The notes beneath the pieces are model-generated. The model did not search any database, was not told the DNA's origin, and was given only the letters and a program-made list of their open reading frames with translations. From NCBI GenBank assembly GCA_964428215.1, contig CAYRXO010000024.1:1-26076 (forward strand): 26,076 nucleotides of DNA, given 5' to 3'. This stretch comes from Accumulibacter sp964428215. Lineage in GTDB: Bacteria > Pseudomonadota > Gammaproteobacteria > Burkholderiales > Rhodocyclaceae. Numbering within the stretch: position 1 is the stretch's first letter; every line of letters starts with the position of its first letter. Positions 17,501-23,602 of this stretch are shown in pieces. The position numbers and the translations under genes were made by a program.

Positions 17501-17934
17501 ATCTGGCTCTACCTTTCGGTAACCGGGTGGTTCTATCGTCCGAATGGCGTCACGAAAATTCTCGACTGGTGGCCGGTGTTGCCGATAGCTTAGGTGGAGT
17601 TCTGCCATATCGCTTGCTCACCGATCTGCTACCGCTGCGCTTGTGGTTCAAGGCGGGTTCGGGCGACATGCTGCTGGAAACCTGGGGCGTTCGCCAACGC
17701 GCAACGCTTCGTGATTCATCGGGTCAGGATATATCGGGTCGCACCGCGTTCTCGATTACCAATCTGCGATATTCCTTGCCTTTCGGCGATAAGCGGTTGT
17801 TGGCTAGTTTCACTGTCAACAACGTTTTCGATCGCCGTTTCCGGTTTCAGAATGACGATTACAACGGCGATCCGAAAGCGCCCTTGTTTCATCCCCAGCG
17901 ATCAGGGTTTTTTCAACTGACTTATCGATATTGA
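14536..17934 (+). CDS. FecR-TPR-outer-membrane beta-barrel fusion protein
   Basis: Very large envelope protein, 1132 residues from the ATG at 14536, which has AAGGGGG about ten bases upstream; GTG starts at 14503 and 14527 are alternatives. A signal peptide ends in RVAAC, which could be either a signal-peptidase I site or a weak lipobox. Residues ~38-190 form a FecR-like domain (VAVEGFVETR, GDQLAVRGPGRAAVVLDND, VDGTEFIVAG). Roughly 220-590 hold TPR repeats. From ~600 the sequence alternates like beta strands and ends in VNNVFDRRF and FFQLTYRY, typical of TonB-dependent receptor barrels; no plug domain is evident. The TPR-plus-barrel plan resembles exporters such as PgaA or BcsC. Cysteine pairs (SFCCLPG; GCDTQDNPDC) suggest disulfides in surface loops. 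It probably belongs with the upstream cyclase and CRP-like regulator. Transport or sensing role is inferred. Confidence 0.85.
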   Translation: MGGAGSSAGIAIGSLIKAGVGVFLVFMTVRVAACERPAGTLVAVEGFVETRAGKGTWRAVQMRHRICAGDQLAVRGPGRAAVVLDNDVLIRLDEHTTLTLPLTVKDADAGLVLPEGLIHVISRFRKRFGVSTPLVNAMVDGTEFIVAGDSGHARVAVAEGQVRVISPVEQRRLAAGEAVDALPGGAIGPSLPVKPLSDVRWAIHYPQVLRPAEEQLEGLPVQQRQAVDKSIKLATAGQFSSALEALDGINSLVAFRASLLLGLGRVDQAQELLDTLNEDAAERSVRAVIQVARNDESALHTAQSAVSADPRSAAAQLALSYAWQSKRQLTQSLAAAEQATHLAPDQPIAWARRAELELALARVEAGAESARRALALAPDTPRAQAMAAFARLLMGQVQAAVTEFEIALSMNGAEPLAHFGLGLAHVRQGDFVAGRREIEIAVLLDPSNAELRSYLGRSYMAEKRDQLAGDLFDLARRLDPASPTPWYFDAFRLQQSRDFLASIAAGEQAVAQNDRRAVLRANEFLDQDRAARAASLGDAYREAGLYGPMQAQAMDALEDDPQSVAAHRLLADAYTGVPRYETARLSELLQVQLRQPIGQMPLPPQFVMPALPVLDGPRSISPDEGSGFFARQPWHFASTLLVGSQDSQAGSLVAAYAGETAQVSLGAFDYRRQALVDGQADTRLSGLRLTGLLAMTAQTVLHAELRQTERQSGDLTLGLFDQIARHQRDEVRTDLARLALRHVPNAEEEMIVAFSRQRIAEHSLQRNVDDLSPGKYVDSDYRPSILTSDLTFLYSRQSSAAGFMIGLRHFKLAGNTEIYGSFCCLPGYDPFVLYLDSPPSRISRRSLFSYGQWRVGDDGVTLHGGAEYLRFEDLGSPSVERLNGKIGASFRSTTGTTLRAAIFRGVKGAKYDKESLEPTQFVGFNQSFDDFNGTRWTRSALAVDQRFLGGIRAGLELSRRKLDIPGLGCDTQDNPDCLARWQERLHRAYLALPFGNRVVLSSEWRHENSRLVAGVADSLGGVLPYRLLTDLLPLRLWFKAGSGDMLLETWGVRQRATLRDSSGQDISGRTAFSITNLRYSLPFGDKRLLASFTVNNVFDRRFRFQNDDYNGDPKAPLFHPQRSGFFQLTYRY

Positions 17935-18094
17935 ATAACATTGGTTTGGCCAACCTGAACAAATGCGTTGTGAGCCAGATCAGTCGAAAGTGAGTCAGTT
18001 CTTCTGCTGCGAGTCTTTTGTGTCAATGGAGGTGAGAGGTAAGCGGTCTTTTGCTGCATTTTTTGCATTATTCTTTTTATATTGGGAGCCTGCC

Positions 18095-18523
18095 ATGAAC
18101 TTTGAATTTTCTGGAAGGAGATCATCCATCGCAGTACTTTATTGCGTGGTGTTGCTAGGTCCTCTTATGGGTTGTTCCGAGAAGCCCAAACCTGCGGTTG
18201 CCACTGAGGCTGATCATAATCAGTTAGCCAAACGCTTCATCGAACCGAATCAGTCGCTCGGTGCACTAGTGATCGGAAAAGATGGTGAAATCCTACCGGT
18301 CGATGCCGAGGGAAAGCCTGTTAAACCGTGCCGACTGCCAGATGCCGCAGGCGATACGCCGGATAAACTCGATTTGCCCGATTGCACCAAGACTCGTAAC
18401 ACCACAATTCGTGATATCCGCTCGCTGGCCATAGTCACTCATTCGGGCTCGACGTGCGTCACTTATGGTGGTGGAATTGTCGGGGGCAAAAAAATGCCTT
18501 CATATCAAATTTGTTACCCGTGA
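18095..18523 (+). CDS. Small cysteine-containing lipoprotein of unknown function
   Basis: 142-residue protein not recognised as any named family. The ATG has GGGAG seven bases upstream; an in-frame extension back to 17963 lacks a ribosome site and a sensible signal. A lipoprotein signal ends in LMGC (Cys27), followed by serine, which would favour outer-membrane sorting. The mature part is mostly hydrophilic, rich in Pro and Lys early on. It contains four further cysteines (VKPC, LPDC, STCV, YQIC), enough for two disulfides. It ends in a Gly-rich stretch, TYGGGIVGGKKMPSYQICYP. It lies 160 bases after the FecR-TPR-barrel gene on the same strand, so it could be an accessory of that system, or an independent gene. 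Confidence 0.72.
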   Translation: MNFEFSGRRSSIAVLYCVVLLGPLMGCSEKPKPAVATEADHNQLAKRFIEPNQSLGALVIGKDGEILPVDAEGKPVKPCRLPDAAGDTPDKLDLPDCTKTRNTTIRDIRSLAIVTHSGSTCVTYGGGIVGGKKMPSYQICYP

Positions 18524-18636
18524 TTTCATTTGCCGTTGTCTATCTATATGAGGCGACGAATGTCGGTCCGACTTTGTTTGGATAGTCTTCAGCAAGAGAT
18601 CGGATTGGCGTTCCTCGCCTGGCTGGTTCCAGACAG

Positions 18637-18673
18637 CCGTCCAGTAGCCCCTTGTTTCACCGTTGCTGGACGG
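18637..18673. repeat. Perfect 8-base inverted repeat with 21-base loop
   Basis: CCGTCCAG (18637-18644) pairs perfectly with CTGGACGG (18666-18673). A G-T pair could extend the stem by one. A short T run begins about eleven bases after the right arm, so a weak rho-independent terminator for the lipoprotein gene is possible. A regulatory RNA structure is the alternative. Confidence 0.4.
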
Positions 18674-18729
18674 TATCCATAGACATTTTTTTCACAGGTG
18701 GAACATTTCCCGGTCCACATTGGCAGTCA

Positions 18730-18745
18730 TGGGTCGGATGACCCA
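18730..18745. repeat. Compact dyad TGGGTC-N4-GACCCA upstream of cysB
   Basis: Perfect 6-base arms around GGAT, 133 bases before the cysB start. It sits between the over-spaced hexamers TTGGCA and TACAAT. That placement fits a protein-binding operator, but it could equally be a small RNA hairpin. No T run follows, so a terminator is unlikely. Confidence 0.35.
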
Positions 18746-18877
18746 ATACAATCGTAGGTTTTGCTTCCTTGTGAGATTTTTTGTTTTGTCACTGAGTGAA
18801 CTGCTTGGCGATGGAGCGAGAGATGTCCACGGCTAGCCGGATGATTATTTTTGCCGATCAGTCTGGGCAATGAGTGC

Positions 18878-19825
18878 ATGAAACTGCAGCAACTGCGTTA
18901 TCTGGTCGAAGTGGCGCGTCAGGGGCTGAATGTTTCCGAGGCGGCGGAAACTCTGTTCACTTCACAACCGGGTATCTCCAAACAGATCAAGTTGCTCGAA
19001 GAAGAACTTGGTGTGGTGGTTTTCGAGCGTAGCGGCAAACGGCTGGCGACCATCACCGAACCGGGTAAAGCGATTATCGACATCGCTGAGCGTATGCTGC
19101 GAGATGCCGAGAATATCCGGCGGGTGGCTTCCGAGTTTTCCGGTGGTGATTCCGGCGGTCTGGTCATCGCCACGACGCATACGCAGGCGCGTTATGCGCT
19201 GCCGAACGTGGTCAAGAAATTCGTCGACCGCCATCCGCAGGTGCGACTGTCACTGCGTCAGGGGCATCCTACGCAGATCGCCGAGTGGACGGTCAAGGGC
19301 GAAGCCGATATCGCCATTGCCACCGAAGCGCTCGACCAGTATCCGCAGCTGCTGATGCTGCCTTGCTATCAGTGGGTGCACAGCGTCATCGCTCCTGAAG
19401 GGCATCCGATTCGAGGCGAGAATCCTTTATCCCTGGCGGCGCTGGCACGTTGGCCGCTGATTACCTACGATCCGGCATTTGCCGGCCGCTCACGCATCAA
19501 CCGCGCTTTCGAGCTGGCGCAATTGCAGCCCAATGTGGTGCTGACAGCCATCGACGCCGATGTGATCAAAACCTATGTCGGTCTTGGCCTGGGTTTGGGA
19601 ATCATTGCGGCCATGGCTTTTGATGCTCAACGCGATATCGGCTTGCAGGCGATCAATGCCGCACAGCTGTTCGGAACGAATACGACACATATCGGACTAC
19701 GTCGGGGATGTTATGTCCGGAGTTACGAGTATGATTTCATCGAACTTTTTGCCACGCACCTGACCAGAAAAGTCGTCGATGCGGCAATGGCCGGTTCGCG
19801 AGCCGAGGCGGAGTATCAATTGTGA
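18878..19825 (+). CDS. cysB: LysR-type sulfur-assimilation regulator CysB
   Basis: Transcription factor of the CysB/Cbl branch that activates sulfate uptake and cysteine synthesis genes, with acetylserine as the inducer in enterobacteria. The 315-residue protein starts MKLQQLRYLVEV, the usual CysB N-terminus. It has the winged-helix region with LFTSQPGISKQIKLLEEELGV. The effector domain carries TTHTQARYALP, characteristic of this branch, and the later motifs GEADIAIATEAL and AGRSRINRAFE. The ATG at 18878 was chosen for family fit; an in-frame TTG at 18851 would add nine residues, and the ribosome site is weak for both. No cysteine-pathway gene lies beside it, so it acts here as a lone regulator gene. 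Confidence 0.93.
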   Translation: MKLQQLRYLVEVARQGLNVSEAAETLFTSQPGISKQIKLLEEELGVVVFERSGKRLATITEPGKAIIDIAERMLRDAENIRRVASEFSGGDSGGLVIATTHTQARYALPNVVKKFVDRHPQVRLSLRQGHPTQIAEWTVKGEADIAIATEALDQYPQLLMLPCYQWVHSVIAPEGHPIRGENPLSLAALARWPLITYDPAFAGRSRINRAFELAQLQPNVVLTAIDADVIKTYVGLGLGLGIIAAMAFDAQRDIGLQAINAAQLFGTNTTHIGLRRGCYVRSYEYDFIELFATHLTRKVVDAAMAGSRAEAEYQL

Positions 19826-20316
19826 GTCGAGGTGTCCGAAAATTGATTTGACCGCCTGCTCGGAGAACGGCGCATGAAATTGCCAGTCAGGGCGGCATGT
19901 TGATGGAAACGGCAGGCGATATGTGCATCAGGCGATCATCCTTGAACAATCGTCTGGCACGATCCGGGTTCGTCCTGCAAGATCAACCGCAGCCTGGCCA
20001 TCGACGATAAGATCAAGCGGCAGATTGGTCGTTGGCTGCGCATGGCCATCAGCAGCATGCCTCGCTTCGAACCCATTTTCGAGGAAATCGCCTTGAACGT
20101 GCAGAAGTTCGACCCTGATCGCGTTCAACCACGGAAAATTTTAATTTTTGCAGGGATTCAACTTGCTCTTTGCCTGTTTCTTGTGCAGAAAATGAGGTCT
20201 GGCAATAGGCATCCAGGACAAGGAACTCCTTAGGAAAACGCTGAAGAATTATCCCGCAGACATCTGCCGAAGGTAACGCTCAGTGAAACGGTATTCCAGA
20301 ACAATCGTCAATCGCC
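19826..20316. other. Region between cysB and the fad operon without a recognised gene
   Basis: Roughly 490 bases. One + strand frame stays open from about 19946 to 20233. An ATG at 20042 could give 63 residues (MAISSMPRFEPIF...), and the codons before it (KINRSLAIDDKIKRQIGRWL) look protein-like and amphipathic. There is no clear ribosome site and no family I recognise. It may be the eroded end of an old gene, or chance. TGGCACG at 19955 equals the -24 half of a sigma-54 promoter, but the -12 half is absent. Confidence 0.4.
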
Positions 20317-20345
20317 TTGACTTTAAAACGAACGTTTGAAATAAT
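20317..20345 (+). promoter_or_regulatory. Sigma-70-type promoter of the psrA-fad operon
   Basis: TTGACT (20317-20322, five of six matches to the -35 consensus), then a 17-base spacer, then AATAAT (20340-20345, five of six to the -10). Transcription would begin near 20352, about 30 bases before the regulator's ATG. The spacer contains the PsrA-type operator, so repressor and polymerase would compete. The only short gaps downstream suggest this promoter drives the regulator together with fadE and probably the rest. Confidence 0.6.
20325..20338. promoter_or_regulatory. PsrA-type operator (AAAAC-N4-GTTTG)
   Basis: AAAACGAACGTTTG matches the Pseudomonas PsrA consensus as I recall it, (G/C)AAAC-N2-4-GTTT(G/C), at every position except the first flanking base. 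It lies 43 bases before the PsrA-like gene and entirely between its -35 and -10 hexamers. This predicts autorepression that is relieved by long-chain acyl ligands. The match is direct; the binding is inferred. Confidence 0.55.
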
Positions 20346-20381
20346 TTTTCGCTGTTGATCAACTTTGCGAACCACAGCGCG

Positions 20382-21143
20382 ATGACCGAGCAAAAGAATC
20401 ATTACGCAACCCGCGAGCGCATTCTCGATGCTGCCGAAAAGCTGTTCATGGAAAACGGTTACGAAGGGACGTCGATGCGTCTGATCACCCGCGCGGCAGT
20501 GGTCAATCTGGCAGCGGCCAATTACCACTTCGGTTCGAAAGAAGCCTTGCTCTGCGACGTATTCCGTCGCCGCCTGTCTTGGCTGAACAGCGAACGTCTG
20601 CAGTTGCTCGACCGGCTCGAAGCCCAGGCGAACGGCGCGCCGCTGAAGCCATCGCAGATTCTCGAAGCTTTTTTTGGCACGCTGCTGCGTATTGGCGAGG
20701 ATCGGGCTTTGGGTGGCATGACGTTTTTGCGCCTGCTCGGGCGTACGCTCACCGAGCCGGCGGAATTCGTCCGTTCTTTTTTTGCCAGCGAGTATGCGCC
20801 GGTGATTGAACGTTATCGTCAGGCGTTGTGCCGGGCCTTGCCCGACGTGCCGCATGCCGAAATCGTCTGGCGGATGCATTTCATGCTCGGTGCCATGTCC
20901 TACGCCATCGCCGGTACCGACGTGATTCGGGTGGTGACCGGCCATGAAGTCGGTGACATGGCCGGTGAGGGCGAGTTGGCCGGCGATGACGATCAGTTGT
21001 TCGCCAGACGTCTGGCGCAACGACTGATGCCTTTTCTGCTTGGTGGGCTGCGCGCGCCGCTGCCGAGCTTCGACGAGCCGCCGGCGCGCCACGACAACAC
21101 ACTGCGCCACACGGTCTTCGACGGTCCGTCACTGACTGGTTAG
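20382..21143 (+). CDS. psrA: TetR-family fatty-acid-responsive regulator (PsrA-like)
   Basis: Repressor, 253 residues from the ATG at 20382. The N-terminal helix-turn-helix (~residues 12-58) contains RERILDAAEKLFMENGYEG and MRLITRAAVVNLAAANYHFGS, with the NLAA-NYHFGSK pattern of PsrA. The ligand domain keeps FWR/VWRMHFMLGA-like and RLMPFLLGGLRAP segments also found in Pseudomonas PsrA, which senses long-chain fatty acids. It is about 20 residues longer than PsrA at the C-terminus. A TTG at 20355 would extend it by nine residues without a better ribosome site. It is the first gene of the operon, 29 bases before fadE, and has a matching operator in its own promoter. Local control of beta-oxidation is the natural reading. 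Confidence 0.83.
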   Translation: MTEQKNHYATRERILDAAEKLFMENGYEGTSMRLITRAAVVNLAAANYHFGSKEALLCDVFRRRLSWLNSERLQLLDRLEAQANGAPLKPSQILEAFFGTLLRIGEDRALGGMTFLRLLGRTLTEPAEFVRSFFASEYAPVIERYRQALCRALPDVPHAEIVWRMHFMLGAMSYAIAGTDVIRVVTGHEVGDMAGEGELAGDDDQLFARRLAQRLMPFLLGGLRAPLPSFDEPPARHDNTLRHTVFDGPSLTG

Positions 21144-21172
21144 GCGCCAATATTCAATTCGAGGAGAGCGCA

Positions 21173-23524
21173 ATGATTCTGAGCATCGTTACTTGGCTGG
21201 TCGCGGCTCTTGTGCTGGGGCTGCTTGTCCTGTTCAGCGTCCGTCCGCTACGCCGGCGGCTGATCAGCGCACCAATTTTCAAGACTTACAAGCGCATTCT
21301 GCCGCAAATGTCTGATACCGAACGCGAAGCGCTCGAGGCGGGGACGGTGTGGTGGGACGGCGAGCTGTTTCGCGGCGATCCGGACTGGCGCAAATTGCTC
21401 GCTTTCCCGGTTCCCCGGATGACGGCGGACGAGCAGTCGTTCATGGAACATGAGGTCGATCAGCTCTGCAGCCTGGTCAACGACTGGCAGGTGACCTATG
21501 AAGACGGTGATCTGTCGTCGGAAGCCTGGCAGTTCATCAAGGAGAAGGGTTTTCTCGGCATGATCATTCCACGCCGCTACGGCGGTCTGGAATTTTCAGC
21601 TTATGCGCATTCGCAGATCGTCACCAAATTGTCCACCCGCTCGTCGGCGCTGGCGGTGTCGGTGATGGTGCCGAATTCGCTCGGTCCGGGCGAACTGCTT
21701 CTGCACTACGGAACCGACGCGCAGAAAGAGCATTATCTGCCGCGTCTGGCCAAGGGGCTGGAAATTCCGGCCTTTGCGCTGACCAGTCCGTGGGCCGGTT
21801 CGGACGCGGCGTCGATTCCCGACGCCGGCGTCGTCTGCCGCGGCCTCTGGCAGGGCCGGGAAGTGCTCGGAATGCGCGTTACCTGGGACAAGCGCTACAT
21901 CACCCTCGGCCCGGTGTGCACGCTGCTCGGACTGGCTTTCCATCTCTACGATCCGGATGGTCTGCTCGGCGACAAGAAATATATCGGCATCACCTGCGCG
22001 CTGGTGCCGCGCAACACGCCGGGGGCCGAAATCGGCCGTCGCCATCTGCCCTTGGGCGCCATGTTCATGAACGGTCCGACGCGCGGGCACAACGTGTTCA
22101 TGCCGCTCGATTACGTCATCGGCGGGCCGGCGATGGTCGGTCAGGGCTGGCGGATGTTGATGGAATGCCTGGCCGCGGGGCGCTCGATTTCCCTGCCTTC
22201 TTCGTATACCGGCATGGCGCAACTGACGGCGCGGGCGGTCGGTGCCTATGCGCGCGTGCGCAGCCAGTTCAAGACGCCGATCGGCCGCTTCGAGGGTGTC
22301 GAAGAGCCGCTGACGCGCATCGGCGCCTATACCTACATGATGGACGCGGTGCGCAAGATGACCGCCGGGGCGGTTGATCTGGGCGAAAAGCCGTCGGTGG
22401 TTTCGGCAATCGCCAAATATCACGTCACCGAACGCGCGCGGCAGGTGGTCAATGACGGCATGGACATCCTCGGCGGCAAAGGCATCTGTCTCGGTCCGGC
22501 GAATTTTCTCGGCCGGGCGTATCAGCAGTTGCCGATCGGCATCACCGTCGAAGGCGCCAACATCCTGACGCGCAGCATGATCCTCTTCGGCCAGGGCGCC
22601 ATCCGCTGCCATCCGTACGTGCTCAAGGAAATGAAAGCCGCGTTCAACAGCGATAGCGCGCAGGGCTTGCACGACTTCGACAAGGCCTTGTTCGGTCACC
22701 TGCTGTTTACCATTACGCACGGCTTGCGCGCCTTGTGGAAAGGCATCACCGGTTCGCACTTCGTTGCCGTTCCGGCGGGCGTCGCGTCGGAAACGCGTCG
22801 CTACTATCAGCAACTGACGCGTTTTTCAGCGGCTTTCGCCTTTCTGGCCGACATTTCGATGCTGGTGCTCGGCGGCGAACTGAAGCGCCGCGAAAAACTG
22901 TCGGCGCGCTTGGGCGACATTCTGTCGATGCTCTATCTGTGCTCGGCGACGCTGAAGCGTTACGAAGCCGAAGGCCGGCAGGCCAGCGATGCGCCGCTGA
23001 TGCATTGGGCGATCTGGGACACGATGTACAAAGCGCAGATGGCTTTCGACGGCGTGATCGCCAATTTCCCGATCGGCTGGATCGGTCGCTGGCTGTATCG
23101 CATCGTCTTCCCGCTCGGGCATCCTTACGATGTGCCGTCGGACCGCATCGGTCATCAGGTGGCCAAGCTGCTCATCGAACCGTCGGCGGCGCGCGACCGG
23201 CTGACTGCCGAAACCTATCTGCCGCAGGATGTCGCTGAGACGGTCGGCGCGCTCGAAAAGGCGCTCGAAGCGACGTTGGCGGCCGAACCGGTCGAGGCCC
23301 GTTTGCGCAGCCTCGAAAAGCAGGGCCGTTTGAAAGACAACCCGGAAGCCAATGTGCGCGATCTGGCGCAAGCCGCATTCAATGCCGGCTTGCTGAGCGC
23401 GGAGGATTTCGCTCTACTCATGCGGCGTAACGAATTGCGCGACAGGGTGATTCACGTCGACGATTTTCCGTTCGATCAGCGACGTGGCCAGCAGCCGGCA
23501 CCGTTGCACAAAGCCGCTGCCTGA
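21173..23524 (+). CDS. fadE: Acyl-CoA dehydrogenase FadE
   Basis: FAD enzyme catalysing the first oxidation of fatty-acid beta-oxidation (acyl-CoA to trans-2-enoyl-CoA). At 783 residues it is close to E. coli FadE (about 814) and far longer than ordinary acyl-CoA dehydrogenases. It opens with a hydrophobic membrane segment (residues ~4-25), as FadE does. The N-terminal helical part contains GFLGMIIPRRYGGLEFSAYA. The middle has FALTSPWAGSDAAS, and the C-terminal part has LGGKGICLGPANFLGRAYQ. The segment ITVEGANILTRSM (Glu460) probably supplies the catalytic glutamate; that assignment is by analogy. GAGGAGAG gives a strong ribosome site. An inverted repeat separates it from the thiolase gene. 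Electron transfer would go to ETF or the membrane quinone pool. Confidence 0.93.
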   Translation: MILSIVTWLVAALVLGLLVLFSVRPLRRRLISAPIFKTYKRILPQMSDTEREALEAGTVWWDGELFRGDPDWRKLLAFPVPRMTADEQSFMEHEVDQLCSLVNDWQVTYEDGDLSSEAWQFIKEKGFLGMIIPRRYGGLEFSAYAHSQIVTKLSTRSSALAVSVMVPNSLGPGELLLHYGTDAQKEHYLPRLAKGLEIPAFALTSPWAGSDAASIPDAGVVCRGLWQGREVLGMRVTWDKRYITLGPVCTLLGLAFHLYDPDGLLGDKKYIGITCALVPRNTPGAEIGRRHLPLGAMFMNGPTRGHNVFMPLDYVIGGPAMVGQGWRMLMECLAAGRSISLPSSYTGMAQLTARAVGAYARVRSQFKTPIGRFEGVEEPLTRIGAYTYMMDAVRKMTAGAVDLGEKPSVVSAIAKYHVTERARQVVNDGMDILGGKGICLGPANFLGRAYQQLPIGITVEGANILTRSMILFGQGAIRCHPYVLKEMKAAFNSDSAQGLHDFDKALFGHLLFTITHGLRALWKGITGSHFVAVPAGVASETRRYYQQLTRFSAAFAFLADISMLVLGGELKRREKLSARLGDILSMLYLCSATLKRYEAEGRQASDAPLMHWAIWDTMYKAQMAFDGVIANFPIGWIGRWLYRIVFPLGHPYDVPSDRIGHQVAKLLIEPSAARDRLTAETYLPQDVAETVGALEKALEATLAAEPVEARLRSLEKQGRLKDNPEANVRDLAQAAFNAGLLSAEDFALLMRRNELRDRVIHVDDFPFDQRRGQQPAPLHKAAA

Positions 23525-23538
23525 CAGGCACAGGCCGA

Positions 23539-23569
23539 ACGGGAGAGCGCTCGCCGCGTTGGCTCCCGT
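23539..23569 (+). repeat. Intercistronic hairpin between fadE and the thiolase gene
   Basis: ACGGGAG (23539-23545) pairs perfectly with CTCCCGT (23563-23569) across 17 bases, in which CGC and GCG could form an inner pair. No T run follows, so it is not a standard terminator. It may stabilise the fadE end of the message or adjust the dose of fadE relative to the downstream genes. Confidence 0.4.
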
Positions 23570-23602
23570 CCGGGCTGGAGGCGGAAATTACCGAGTAAAA
23601 TC

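Larger units (their letters stand above)
18524..18877. other. Gene-poor, T-rich region upstream of cysB
   Basis: About 350 bases without a supportable gene. It contains two separate dyads (annotated individually) and several T runs (near 18685 and 18777-18785). TTGGCA (18720) and TACAAT (18747) resemble -35 and -10 elements but are 21 bases apart, too far for an ordinary sigma-70 promoter. The cysB promoter should be somewhere here, but I cannot fix it. Confidence 0.45.

Noticed and set aside
18052..18067. TGCTGCATTTTTTGCA as a sigma-54 promoter for the small lipoprotein
   Set aside because: The -12 TTGCA fits but the essential -24 GG is missing.
19955..19970. TGGCACG, a perfect sigma-54 -24 half-site
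   Set aside because: The -12 half reads GGGTT instead of TTGCW, and no gene begins at a suitable distance.
20280..21110. - strand open frame (276 codons) opposite the TetR gene
   Set aside because: No family features; the + strand has a complete TetR protein with a promoter and operator.
21596..22813. Long - strand open frame (405 codons) opposite fadE
   Set aside because: Open only because of high third-position G+C in fadE; no recognisable domain.
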